NCBI RefSeq assembly: GCF_001949145.1
Contig: NW_019091415.1
Span: 1,789,625-1,812,392, forward strand
DNA from: Acanthaster planci
Taxonomy: Eukaryota > Echinodermata > Asteroidea > Valvatida > Acanthasteridae
Reading direction: 5' to 3'
DNA: 22,768 nt
This document shows, one piece after another, positions 1 through 9,120 of the stretch (positions are counted from its first letter, which is position 1; each line of letters opens with the position of its first letter). Both the position numbers and the translations under genes were made by a program. The notes below the pieces were generated by a model. The model was not told where the DNA came from and made no database searches. It worked only from the letters and a program-made list of their open reading frames with translations.

Positions 1-395
1 CCCGGCTGGTAGTGGTTAAAAATAAGTTGAAAATTTACATTTTCCCAAATGATTTGTGCATCAGTTTTGCCTTGTTATATTAAACATTCCTCTAGCCTCA
101 TGGTATGCACCTCACAGGCAGGACTAAAATTTATAAATATATATGGGAATAGGCAGTACCGGCTGGGCAGTGTGACACAGGACTTAGCTCCAGTCTTGAA
201 AGAGCAATCACTTGAAAGTCAGCAACTTAAGAATTAGCATCATGTCTCTAATGTTTCATTTTGTTGTTAATGAGCACATGTTGTTGAGCACAAGGTATCA
301 GATTGTGGCTTTTCTCAACGACAAACAAGCTTTCTGAACCTCTATCGTCAGCCTTGAAATATTGGTGTGGCCGAGAAGCTTTTCTCAGGGCGCTT
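1..395. other. no recognisable gene; AT-rich flank
   Basis: I see no exon-like or transposon-like coding sequence here. Short open frames exist on both strands but have no family resemblance and no supporting splice sites. It is probably intergenic or intronic DNA of the same kind as the rest of the window. Confidence 0.4.
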
Positions 396-457
396 GACCA
401 CCAACAACAGCAGCAAAAGGTGATAGTGATTAAAACAATAACTATCACATGGTGGTC
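396..457. repeat. nested inverted repeat (two-step hairpin)
   Basis: Two pairs of perfect 7-base arms are nested. The outer arms are GACCACC (396-402) and GGTGGTC (451-457). The inner arms are TGATAGT (421-427) and ACTATCA (441-447). A CAACAACAGCAGCAAAAGG-like stretch lies in the left arm spacer. It could be the remains of a small foldback element or a chance structure. No target-site duplication was identified. Confidence 0.4.
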
Positions 458-785
458 AGAAACGGAGCACTGCTTCACTTTGGCTCTCCAATCAAGCAAG
501 AATTGTTGCTGTTCATTGCTACAAAGATACTTTCTCAGGTGGTAGAGTATAGTTTATAGCCACCACTGGGTCAGTTTTTGGTACTTGTCACTTAAGATCT
601 TGTGACTTTAGTGTTCTAAACGTTTGGATTTTGTTAATGTTCTTGAACATTCATTGTTCACTGTGTATTATTAGAAACCTGAGGCTCTGGCCATCTGCAT
701 CCTTCAGAACATCTTGATACCAATGTGCACTGAGTGACAATTCGCAGGGTTACTCCGCATTGCATTTGTATGTAACTTTCCGTGG

Positions 786-1084
786 ATGGTGCGCTTGGGC
801 AGCCATCTCCAGATTGTACTTATGCTAACCAGAAAAATTGTAGAATTAGGGCAGGAACAAGGAGAAAGTGGAGCAAGGAAGAAAAATCGGGTAGTGATGG
901 AGTGTAATTTAAGTAGAAGGCCGGAATGTGTTGGAAATAGGAGGCGCATCTTTGAGCTGTGGCAGGAAAGGGGTCTTCAGGAATTTACTGAACAGTGTCT
1001 GGCAGATCTGGTCAGAAAAATCAGTGGTTGACAGCTTTAGAAATTGAGGAAATCAAGAGGGACATTGCTCAGGTTAAGGATTGA
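786..1084 (+). pseudogene. retroelement protein, N-terminal helical domain (degenerate)
   Basis: A 246-base open frame (786-1031) encodes a basic segment followed by NRRRIFELWQERGLQEFTEQ at residues 51-70. If the frame shifts near 1017-1022, the reading continues as QWLTALEIEEIKRDIAQVKD and ends at TGA 1082-1084. This pattern (N-R-R-x-R/I then L/W-x-E-x-G, T-E-Q-x-L-x-D, then W-L-x-x-x-E-I-E-E-I-K-R) is a domain I recognise from retroelement polyproteins of cnidarians and other marine invertebrates, upstream of their reverse transcriptase. The frameshift shows it is dead. The same-strand C-terminal domain at 2012-2398 probably belongs to the same element. I cannot assign the clade. The upstream limit is uncertain: the ATG at 786 is simply the first in frame. 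Confidence 0.6.
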
Positions 1085-1221
1085 CCAGGAGGTATAGAGA
1101 ATGGTCATTATCATTCTGCACATGACCATCAGGAGGGTCGTATTGACCTCCAGATACTCCCGTCAAGAGCAAGGGACCAGCACTCCTTGGGAGACTGCTG
1201 CACAGCGTCAGCAACCTGCTT

Positions 1222-1461
1222 ATGCCAAGTGAGACAGGGACACCCTCAGAAAATTGGATGTGCCATGGGCTCTACAGCATTACCCTCCATAAATTTGAAA
1301 ACAAAATACTCCATAGAGCACACGACATCCTCACATGGTGGCGATACAGAGATGACATCCTAGTCATCTACAACGGAAATGTCAACCCATTCCAAAACAC
1401 TGAATATACTGCTCTCCCTACTTGCCGAACAAACCGAAACTGGATAAAATGGCTGCTCTAA
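1222..1461 (+). pseudogene. Penelope-like reverse transcriptase fragment
   Basis: The 79-residue frame contains FENKILHRAHDILTWWRYRD at residues 25-44, running into DILVIYNG. This matches the block around reverse transcriptase motif C in Penelope-like elements, where a conserved F-E is followed about 15 residues later by W-x-R-[YF]-[IV]-D-D-I. The metal-binding D-D pair is present (residues 44-45, about 1351-1356), and Y-x-D-D reads YRDD instead of the usual Y/F-I-D-D. The upstream palm motifs and the downstream GIY-YIG endonuclease are not seen in any frame, and the frame closes after 79 codons, so this is a fragment. It lies between two domains of another retroelement polyprotein, so it is either part of the same chimeric element or a nested insertion. 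Other retroelement reverse transcriptases remain possible. Confidence 0.6.
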
Positions 1462-2011
1462 TTCCCTACTATTACACAGGCGTGTGCCCACTCTTGGCCC
1501 ACAAATTTAAATCATGAATCACATGCGAGTTCATACGATTCCGCTTCCGGAATCACCCATTTTGCAACTGATGAGTCCCATACGAAGAGGACTTGAAAAA
1601 CAGTCCTCTACTTGCACCACCAGTCAACCGACAAGTAAACCAAATGATTGGTCTCATTCTTATTTCCACCCATAATCAAAATTTTCGGACATAAAAACAT
1701 GAGAGTTTACAAACTCCCAACAAGGAGTTATTGCAAGTCACCAGAGATGAAGTGTCACTGAATAGGAAAGTACGATCATCTTTTCACACTCATCAGCGTG
1801 ACAGCCTGTATAAACGTTGAGAAGAGAGGTCTTTATGGATATGTCTCGGGCGCAGAATGGATTGATAACGATGGCTATTATAGGCTGTGGGAAGGGAAGT
1901 GGACGCCAGTGTTTATAAGAGGGAAGGGAAGGGGGAAAAGGCATAGAGATGTTAGCTAGGATGATCCACTAGGAGTTGTGCCAGAAATCTCATGTCGAGG
2001 TCAAGGACAAG

Positions 2012-2398
2012 TGGTGGGAGCACATTCCTGACAAAGTTCTGGAAAGGGAAGAGGTAAAATTCTCTGGGACTTCAACATTCAGACTTACCCTGTTGTAGAA
2101 CATGGGTGGCCGAATAGTGGTGTTCTAGATAAGGGAGCAGAGCTGGGCCCTATGATACAAGGGTTATAAGTAAGGAGGTGGGCAAGGTCCTAAAGCACTG
2201 GCAATTGGCAAGGGAACTTTGAAGATGTGGAAAGTCAAGGCGAAGGTCGTTCAGGTCATTGGGGGGACACTGGGTATCATTCCCAGGTCCCTGGAAAAAC
2301 ATCTTCAAGTGATCGGCACGAATGTGAAGGTAATATTGTCTCAGAGGGTGGCTCTCTATGATACAGCTTGAATTCTACACAAGATGCCCAAGATCTGA
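2012..2398 (+). pseudogene. retroelement polyprotein, C-terminal domain (degenerate)
   Basis: Two blocks of a familiar retroelement C-terminal domain are readable. The first starts at 2012 with WWEHIPDKVLEREEVK and, after a one-base frameshift near 2058, continues as ILWDFNIQTYPVVEH; family members read roughly VLE-x-E-x-V-K-ILWDF-x-IQT. The second (2222-2371) reads KMWKVKAKV, then GTLGIIPRSLEKHLQVIGTN and VKV. It is the conserved segment normally followed by L-L-Q-K-x-A-L-L-G-T-A-R-I-L-R-K. Here TGA at 2369-2371 replaces the expected Arg codon (CGA to TGA), and the natural stop is probably TGA 2396-2398. An AATAATAATAATAG tract near 2470-2486 and the text after it resemble the usual 3' untranslated tail of these elements. 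Function in the intact protein is unknown to me. Confidence 0.7.
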
Positions 2399-2679
2399 GG
2401 CTGCAGGATGCAGCTTGTCTTGAGTTGTTCCAATGGATGAGGAAAATATCTGTCTTGCTGTGCATAATCAAATAATAATAATAGCAAAGCATTCATAAGG
2501 TGCAGAGTATCTCAGTATGTGTAATAAGCCTTTTGTGAGTTAAATGTGAACAAGATGTTCTATGTCTGTCTGCAACAGAGTTTTGGGCTTTTCTACATTC
2601 CTAAACCTATGCTAAAAATGAATACTGCCTTCATGCATGCAGTACAGATGTATATAGTAAAATTCTAGCTTATGTACCT
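2399..2679 (+). other. probable 3' tail of the retroelement, then unassigned DNA
   Basis: The stretch after the C-terminal domain contains an AAT-triplet run (about 2469-2486) followed by AGCAAAGCATTCATAAGGTG, a context often seen at the 3' end of this retroelement family. After about 2510 nothing is recognisable up to the repeat array. Confidence 0.4.
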
Positions 2680-2940
2680 GCAAGATTTCAACCCAATGGG
2701 ACATGTACCTCAAAAGATATGGTGTTTAGAAGTTGCACCTTTAATATCATGTGACTTGTCACCTGATGATGTCATCATCACATGATGTCTGTTTTTTCAG
2801 TAACTCTTCCCTTTCTATCTGTCTGCAGGTTTCAACCCAAAGGGACATATAATTCAGAAGATAAAGAGAATTAAAGTTTGCACCTTTATTGCCATGTCAC
2901 ATGACACGTGATGACGTCACACTGACAATTTTTATCTGAG
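2680..2940 (+). repeat. two diverged copies of a ~140-150 bp repeat (unit A)
   Basis: Each copy runs from TTTCAACCCAAWGGGACAT (2687 and 2829) through GCACCTTTAAT/TAT to a palindrome-rich end: GATGATGTCATCATC near 2764-2778 and GTGATGACGTCAC near 2908-2920. The second end contains an exact TGACGTCA. The same two copies occur in opposite orientation at about 10420-10700. No coding capacity is seen. It is probably part of a dispersed repeat family. Confidence 0.7.
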
Positions 2941-3514
2941 ACCCTCTATGGCATATGGACTTAATATGCACCTATAATAGTTGATAAGTGCTGAAGATCA
3001 TGGCAGTAGAAAAATGTGTACAAAACTTATGGAGATAAATTGCACCCTTACTCTTGTGTCATGTAATTTACATTTGAACCAAAATATTTTAATTGATATT
3101 CTGACAATTAAGTATATTTCTAATTGAATGAAAGAGAAAATTTCCTCTGATTTCTCTTTAATTGTTATGGTAACTCTCAGTCAAAATTGAGAACCACTGT
3201 GTCATTAACATTGATAACAGTGCATAGTGAAAAAAGTGTAGAAAAGCTTTGGAGAAAGACTTCAACTTTAATCTCATGCCACATGACCCCGGATGACATA
3301 ATAGTGATAATATTTGTCTGGTATCCATCAGGCTGAGGGACTAAAATGAAGTGAGTCTGGTGGATGGGTGCCTGAGTCATTGACATTAGAAAAACATGCA
3401 CAAAACATATGGAGAAAACTGCAACTTTAAACTCAAGTCACGTGACACCTGATGATGTCACAGTGATGATTTTGTTCTTGGGCCCTTGGACTAAACACTG
3501 TAATTGGACTAAAA

Positions 3515-3625
3515 ACCATAATTTTACTACAAACCGTAATTTTTGGAGTATAATTCTACCTGCAAAACAGGAAAATTAAGATTAAAGTCAGTTTATAAGC
3601 AGCACTGGCGTATAAGCTGCACCGC
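3515..3625 (+). mobile_element. hAT/MITE-like terminal sequence (left)
   Basis: The segment reads CCGTAATTTTTGGAGTATAA (3530-3549), then TTTATAAGCAGCACTGGCG and TATAAGCTGCACCGCG (3591-3627). The combination CxGTAATTTTxxxxxTATAA with tandem TATAAGCYGCAC motifs is typical of a very common hAT-derived MITE family in animal genomes, from memory. A matching end in opposite orientation lies near 6314-6395, so the two may bound one element of about 2.9 kb, or be two independent ends. Confidence 0.45.
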
Positions 3626-3705
3626 GTCACTGATGATCTGACCATAATGGTCATTGTGCTGCGTGCTAAAGCGCCGGTACCATTTTACATGCAGTTCTAA
3701 TATGT

Positions 3706-4116
3706 TTGAGAAAAGTGCGAACGAGTGTCACCTTAAAAAGTGAATTTAATAATTTTTGCAGGCTGGATGACTGTCCCATATGGGCCGTGCCTCAGCTCTT
3801 GCCCTGTTTTTCCAGCATCCAGCAAAAGTTATGCAGTGTGGGATGTACAGTAGGCCAGCTATTTCTTGCCAAAAGAATAGACTTTTATGTTAAAAAAAAC
3901 CTATCCACAACGTCAACGGCGATCAAAAGAACACTCCCAAATCACTTCAAAAATGCTGCATGTGGCACACACACTACATGTACCACTACATGTGACAAAA
4001 CTTGTTTTCATGCTAGCCTGACTGCTACCGCACACCCATCATGGACATTCAAATCACTGACTCTTTTCGATGACCACGTGACCACAGAAAGTGTTGTCAT
4101 AAAAAAAACAAGTTAA
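3706..4116 (+). other. unrecognised 136-codon open frame inside repeat DNA
   Basis: This is one of the longest open frames outside the obvious transposons. It is compositionally unlike a conserved protein: a run of Cys/Thr (about residues 86-98, GTHTTCTTTCDKT) and a Ser/Thr-rich middle, with no domain I know and no splice sites that would make it an exon. It lies just inside a hAT-like terminal sequence, so it could be a chance frame in a non-autonomous element. I would not treat it as a gene. Confidence 0.12.
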
Positions 4117-4504
4117 AAAATTCCATGGAATGTCACACTGCACACGATTGGCAAAAAGGCAAAAGATTTACCACATGAAGGTACACTGTTTAAGCGGTTG
4201 TGATATTCATGTAACAGTAAAAAGATATCTGGTGGTAACAACGGTAAAAAAAAAACTAGACAGAAGTGTTTGTAAACAAGTACAAACACAGAGCTGTTTC
4301 GTGACTGTTTTACCAACAAGATAAGTATTGGCAAATGTGATGAAAAAACCTGGCATTAAGAAACTATCAGTGTGAAAATGACGAAATCAAGACCACATTT
4401 TATCCTGGCACTTGCTGCAAACAGAATGTTTGGGAGGGCACAGTTGATTTTATATGGGTTTTTATACATTTAAAGGAATATTTAAGTATTCCAAATTTAA
4501 TGAT

Positions 4505-5013
4505 AAATCATGTGATGACATCACCATGACGTAAATATTTCAGAATTATCTTCGTTGTATAGTTAGTGCTAGCTGTAAGTTTGACGATGATCAACGATTA
4601 CTAAGGTACGAAAATAGTGCCTTGAAAATGAGTACAATGTCAAGGGGCTGAAATAAATATTAAAAAATCAATAATAAATCACATGATGACGTCATCAAGA
4701 CATCGTAAATTGGGAAGTGTCTTTGCATACAGGTCTTTGTTGGCTGTAACTTTGAAGTTGATCAAAGCTCTCAAACTAACCCAAATGCTGGCTTGAAAAC
4801 GTGTACAAAGTCAAGGGGCTGAAATATATATTGAAAAAAGAAGAGTAAATCACATGATAACGTCATCAAGACGTCATTTATTTAGAATAATTTCTGTATC
4901 AAGGTCTTTGTTGGCTGTCACTTTGAAAACGATCAAACATCCGAAAGGGTTCAAATTGTGCCTTGAAAACGTGTACAAAGTCAATGGGCTATAAACTTGT
5001 TTGCAGAAACACT
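4505..5013 (+). repeat. ~172 bp tandem repeat, three diverged copies
   Basis: Copies begin near 4505, 4676 and 4847 with AAATCAYRTGATGACGTCATC or a variant. Each continues through GGTCTTTGTTGGCTGT, an ACTTTGAA block with GATCAA, and CTTGAAAACGTGTACAAAGT with CAAKGGGCT before the next copy. Spacing is 171-172 bases. A fourth diverged copy lies at 5257-5410 after an interruption of about 240 bases. No coding capacity is apparent. Confidence 0.75.
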
Positions 5014-5640
5014 GCTCCTTTAAGTTCATGTCACGTGATTTGCGCTTAAACTGAACAATTTTTATGAAATATCACTTCATATTCGGACTCTTAGGCATAT
5101 TTCAAATAAAATAACACAGCGTGAAGTACCCGATTTCTCTTTCGTTCTTATAGTAATCTTGCGCCGAAGTTAAAGACTACTTTTTCACTTGTGTTAAGTA
5201 GAAAAACGTGTACAAAACCTATGGGGAAAAATTAAATATTCAAAAATGAATATAAAATAAGGTGATGATGTCATCATGACATCATTTCTTTCCAATAAAT
5301 CTTGCATCAGGGTCTTTGTTGGCTATCACTTTGGGAATGATCAAACACTGCAAAGTTACAAAAATTGTGGCTCGAAAACGTGTACAAAGTCAATGGGCTA
5401 GAAACACGTGTGCAGGAAAACTGCTCCTTTAATTTCATGTCATGTGATTTTTGTCTAAACTGGAAAAAAATTATGAAATATTATTTCATATTTGCACACT
5501 TGGGTATATTTGCGATTGAACGGAAGGGAAAATTTAGTCTGATTTCTTTTTCGTTCTGGTAGTAATTCTCGGTCAAAGTTGAAGACTGCTCAAGCATTAT
5601 GCTGGACAATGTGTGTACAAACTTTATGTTGTGCAACAAC
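5014..5640 (+). repeat. ~410 bp higher-order repeat
   Basis: A compound unit repeats at about 410-base spacing. GCTCCTTTAAKTTCATGTCA starts at 5014 and 5423. The ~172-type palindrome copy lies at 4847 and 5257, and the TTTCTTTTTCGTTCTGG-like block at about 5132 and 5543. A third, more decayed copy of the CCTTTAAATTCATGTCA block is at 6483. The order is preserved, so the unit was duplicated as a whole. Confidence 0.65.
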
Positions 5641-6310
5641 GCCATCCATGGTTCAATATAGGACAGTTTGTTGAAAATTGAAAGCCCAGGCAGGTGTAAC
5701 CGTAATTCTGCAATAGCGCCCTCATATTCTGATGTAGGACAGTCCGAAAACTGTGTGCAATCTGTGTACAAAATCTATTTAATTCTTAAAAAATCAATAA
5801 TAAAAAAATACTTAAGATATCACTGTGAATTTCTTCTAGGACCGTCCTTGGATGATGGTTCAAAGGTCTGCCAAGTTTGAAGTAGATCAGATTTAGTAAA
5901 TTGCCAAAGTCGACTGGTAGAAGGAATTGAGTTGAAGAGAAAAAAAAAAAAATCAGAAATCAATACCTGTTTCGGCAAAGTTGCGGAAACAGCTAATTAG
6001 TAGAATGATAATTTGTTTGCAAAAAAAATTCGCTATGAGAATGATTAAAAAGCGGGAAAATAATCCCTAAAAATGTTGTCACAGCAGAGCAAGTAAAGTT
6101 TAAATTTCATGTATGTGCTTTGTGACTCTGTGACTCGGGGAACTCTGTTAATTAACTCAAAATCAAATTTTGCAACTCAAATTTGTATTTATTCTTAGAG
6201 GTTTGAGTTATCAGATGGAAACGGCAACCAACGAAAACATGACTGTGCCTCCTGCATGTGACATACGTGGCCTGGCCGCAGCTTTTGTGACTAATTTTAT
6301 CCTTCGAAAT
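5640..6310. other. no recognisable gene; A-rich tract
   Basis: This stretch contains a poly(A)-rich run near 5938-5953 preceded by TGGTAGAAGGAATTGAGTTG, followed by AT-rich sequence. The A-run could be the tail of an old + strand insertion. I found no protein or RNA family signal. Confidence 0.3.
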
Positions 6311-6397
6311 TTGTCATATAAGCTGCAGAGACATTTTTCAGCATGAGAATCATTATATGAGCTGCAGTTTATATTCGGAAAATTACAGTATGCACCC
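6310..6397 (-). mobile_element. hAT/MITE-like terminal sequence (right, inverted)
   Basis: On the minus strand this reads TACTGTAATTTTCCGAATAT (revcomp of about 6372-6391), then GCTCATATAATG and CTGCAGCTTATATG, matching the TACxGTAATTTTCCGxxTATAAGC start of the same common MITE-like terminus as at 3530, here inverted. TATAAGCTGCAG on the plus strand is at 6318-6329 and ATATGAGCTGCAG at 6354-6366. The inverted arrangement relative to 3530 suggests element ends, but the intervening repeats could equally be older DNA. Confidence 0.45.
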
Positions 6398-6814
6398 AAT
6401 ATGAAGGCAGTCAGATAGAAAAAAAAAGTGCTTGAATCTTAGACATTAGAAAAATGCACACAAACCTATGCATAAAACCTGCACCTTTAAATTCATGTCA
6501 CAGAATTTGTATTTGAATAAAACTTTTTAACAAAATATTATTTGATATTTTCAGTCTTTGGGTATATTTGTAATAGAACAAAAGTATGCCAAACAATGCA
6601 TGTAGCCACTGTTTGACATGCACTGTTTTTTGTTCGTCCACTATGAACACAGGGTGACGATTCCCGTTCCCTCTGTAAGTTTTATTTCTTAATGCATGAG
6701 TACCCATGTTGGGGATAGTAATATAATGAATTTGTAATGATGTGATTTATAATCTACATTCAGAATTCCTCCAAGTGGAAATGAACCATAATAAATAATT
6801 TATTGCCTTTTTCG

Positions 6815-6872
6815 ATACCGCGGTATCCATGAAAAAATACTGCGGTATTTACTAATACCGCGGTATTCGTTG
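6815..6872. repeat. AATACCGCGGTATT palindrome cluster 1
   Basis: Three copies lie in about 58 bases: CGATACCGCGGTATCC (6813-6828), AATACTGCGGTATT (6837-6850) and AATACCGCGGTATTCG (6855-6870). Each is a near-perfect palindrome. A second cluster is at 9000-9116. Such TACCGCGGTA arrays look like a simple dispersed satellite or a transposon subterminal repeat. No binding factor is known to me. Confidence 0.65.
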
Positions 6873-6911
6873 CAGAAGGCAATGATGTCATCAAAAAGCA
6901 GCGGCAATGCT

Positions 6912-6970
6912 GGCATTCAAAGGCAAACCACAAACAACACTAGGGGCCAGCAGAAAGGGTTTTGAATGCC
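6912..6970. repeat. 10 bp perfect inverted repeat
   Basis: GGCATTCAAA (6912-6921) and TTTGAATGCC (6961-6970) are exact reverse complements separated by 39 bases. It lies about 40 bases after the palindrome cluster and could be a small hairpin of a MITE or chance. Confidence 0.4.
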
Positions 6971-6974
6971 ACAA

Positions 6975-8870
6975 AACCCCCTAAACTTAATAACAATTAT
7001 AATTTATCTCTCCATTTGATGTCCAATAAAAATTGTTTATGTGAGAGAATTTTTTTAAAAAGGGACGGTGTTTTAAATACGATATGTTGATCCGCGATTC
7101 CTATATCTGTGTGGTCACTCGTACATGTTTTATTCCTCCATGCTCGTACGGTGTCAAAATTTGCACATGTGCTGCAGTCAAGTTGGTACTCGCTAAAACA
7201 GTGCGTTTCAATTTTAATGATTACGTGTAAGTCACCAGTGGCTGCTCCTTTTAGCTGCGCCCTAACACTGCGCATGTGCAATGGTAAGGTGGCTTTCAGA
7301 AAACTCTGCGACGCGGCAGTCGACTCTCATTACGAAATCGGTTGTAACAAAATTCCGATTACAACAAGCACAAATCTGTGGTCCCGGTGAAAACTTGCAT
7401 ATTTCTATAGGGAGGAAATATGTTACAGCAAAATAGCATTGTACAAAATTCCTGGTACAACGAAAGGTTTTCGTGACTCCGTTGCCTGAAAAACCATTCT
7501 TGACGACCCATTCATAAAGCGTTTGCGAATCGGGGTGTTGAAAACACGTGTGCGGTGCACCACACTGGTCCCCGCCGGGCCGAACCGTTGCCAAAGAAGG
7601 CATGATGGAAATGCGGCAAGCAGTCAAAGAACAGGTTCTGCCAAAAAAGGGTCGTACGTTCCACTACATCGAATGCAGCTCTATAGTTGCAAGTCGAAAA
7701 ACACTGCCGTCACAAATTTTTCTGCAGGTTCATTCACAAAAAATGATCTCATGTCTATGTTTGTGTTTTCTGTGTTCATGAATTCAATTTGAAGTTGTAA
7801 TGCTTGCACTTAAGGGAGCGTGCTTCCACAAAATTTCCAGTCGTGCAACACAAGGCTATCGCACACACGCTTACAACTCGATATACAGACATTGTTTGCC
7901 AGTTTCCTGTCGTCATGACACGCATAGTGCACGATTAAAAAATCCATGATATTTTACATTCATTACACAAACGCCAAAATAAAAATTCCTATCCCATTTC
8001 CGCCCCAAATAAGTTTGCATGACTATTCTTGTATCTCAAGAGTCCAACTAATCGCCCAACACTGAATTATTCATATTGCTGCAAAGAGATCTAGTGTGCC
8101 TGCCAATGAGACTGTGCGCTTTCATGACGTACAGTTGGCAAGACACAGCTATCCAATTGCAGTACTCATTCATGACATATTTCTTCTTCAGCGACCATCT
8201 CGAGCGCGGGCGACCGCGACGCATTGGGCGAGTGATCTCGGACTACCAATCAATCGTGTCATGCAGCTTGTGTCAAAAATCAAAAGAGAGGGAAAAATTA
8301 TACAAAAAATGTCTCTCTGTGACACAATTTGTGTTGGAAACACTACTTATATGGATGGGGGCTTTAGTTGATGAGCCTTCACATTCTTGCATGTACATCC
8401 AGGCCTACATGTGCATGCAGGTTAGTTACTGTTGGCTCTGTTGTCATCCATGGCGATCGAAAGTCTTTTAAAAATCCCTGGATCAATGCTTTCACATGTA
8501 TTTGCTTTTTTAAATTTCACATGCACATTAAACATGTTGTCCTATGACAGTGAAGTATATTATTCTAAACACATCACAAGGTATTTGATTAATCATAACT
8601 GAGAGATCTTTTGATCAACCACGTTGTCCTAATTTTATATTACGGAAAAACTGAAATACAAGCAGTGACAAGTGAGGAATCAGGTTTTGGCTTCTCTTTT
8701 CGTGTGGTTGGAACGAATGTGAGAACAATAAAAAAAAAGTAATACAAGAAGCACTGCCCACAAGCTATTCCAAAACCACAAACTTGATGACGGCGATAGG
8801 GAAACAAAACCTTTTGACAGGCAGGTTGATGGCTGCATGCTGAAGTATCACGTTATGTCTTATCTCTTCA
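6975..8870. other. unexplained region between palindrome clusters
   Basis: Open frames of 60-131 codons occur on both strands, for example 7262-7627 minus (121 codons) and 8076-8471 plus (131 codons). None shows a domain that I recognise. The minus-strand frames 6997-7281 and 7262-7627 overlap and are Cys-containing, so a decayed transposase on the minus strand is conceivable. GC content is somewhat higher at 7120-7760 than around it. I see no splice-site-supported exon. Confidence 0.25.
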
Positions 8871-8999
8871 CCAAAAGAGACAATACAAACGTGATGCTGA
8901 ATGACTGAAACCACAAAGTATGCAGTCACTGTTGTGGATATAATTGTCTGCTTTCATCTTATGAGGGTTGTGGGAACATTCTGAACAAATTAGCCAGAA

Positions 9000-9116
9000 T
9001 ACCGCAGTGTTGAAATTCAATACCGAATAAGTCGGTATTCCAGTATTCATGGATTGTTAGTCGATATTGTTCAGTATAAAAAACAAAACCGTGGTATTTG
9101 GTAATACCGAAATACC
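9000..9116. repeat. AATACCGCGGTATT palindrome cluster 2 (diverged)
   Basis: Degenerate members include AATACCGCAGTGTT (8998-9011), AATACCGAATAAGTCGGTATT (9019-9039), CCGTGGTATTTGG (9090-9102) and TAATACCGAAATACCGCCC (9102-9120). The distal part can be aligned without gaps to cluster 1 (6813-6867), being strongest over GGTATTTxxTAATACCG. The two clusters bracket about 2.1 kb. Confidence 0.55.
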
Positions 9117-9120
9117 GCCC

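Larger units (their letters stand above)
2980..6560 (+). repeat. array of diverged repeats with CRE/E-box-like palindromes
   Basis: Recurring landmarks run through this stretch. One is GTGTACAAAAC followed by TATGG and an A-rich stretch (3016, 5210). Another is TGCWCCTTTAAWTTCATGTCA (5013, 5422, 6480). Others are a TTTGGGTATATTTG-like block (5504, 6553), TTTCTCTTTCGTTCT with TAGTAAT (5132, 5544), and TCACATGATGACGTCATC and variants (4505, 4677, 4848, 5257). The same pieces recur with sequence divergence and in a partly conserved order. It may be one large non-coding element with internal repeats, or a decayed tandem array. No protein is recognisable within it. Two sub-periods are listed separately. 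Confidence 0.7.

Noticed and set aside
303-545. 80-codon open frame with a Gln run
   Set aside because: The Gln run comes from a CAACAACAGCAGCAA stretch inside a hairpin; an equally long frame lies on the other strand; no family similarity.
4113-4334. hydrophobic minus-strand frame, 73 codons
   Set aside because: Hydrophobic content mirrors A-rich plus-strand repeats; it lies within the repeat array.
2680-6560. CRISPR-like array
   Set aside because: Repeats are long, diverged and not separated by uniform unique spacers, and the sequence is clearly animal.
8076-8471. 131-codon open frame and overlapping 91-codon frame
   Set aside because: The two overlap in different frames, neither has a recognisable domain, and no exon boundaries are convincing.
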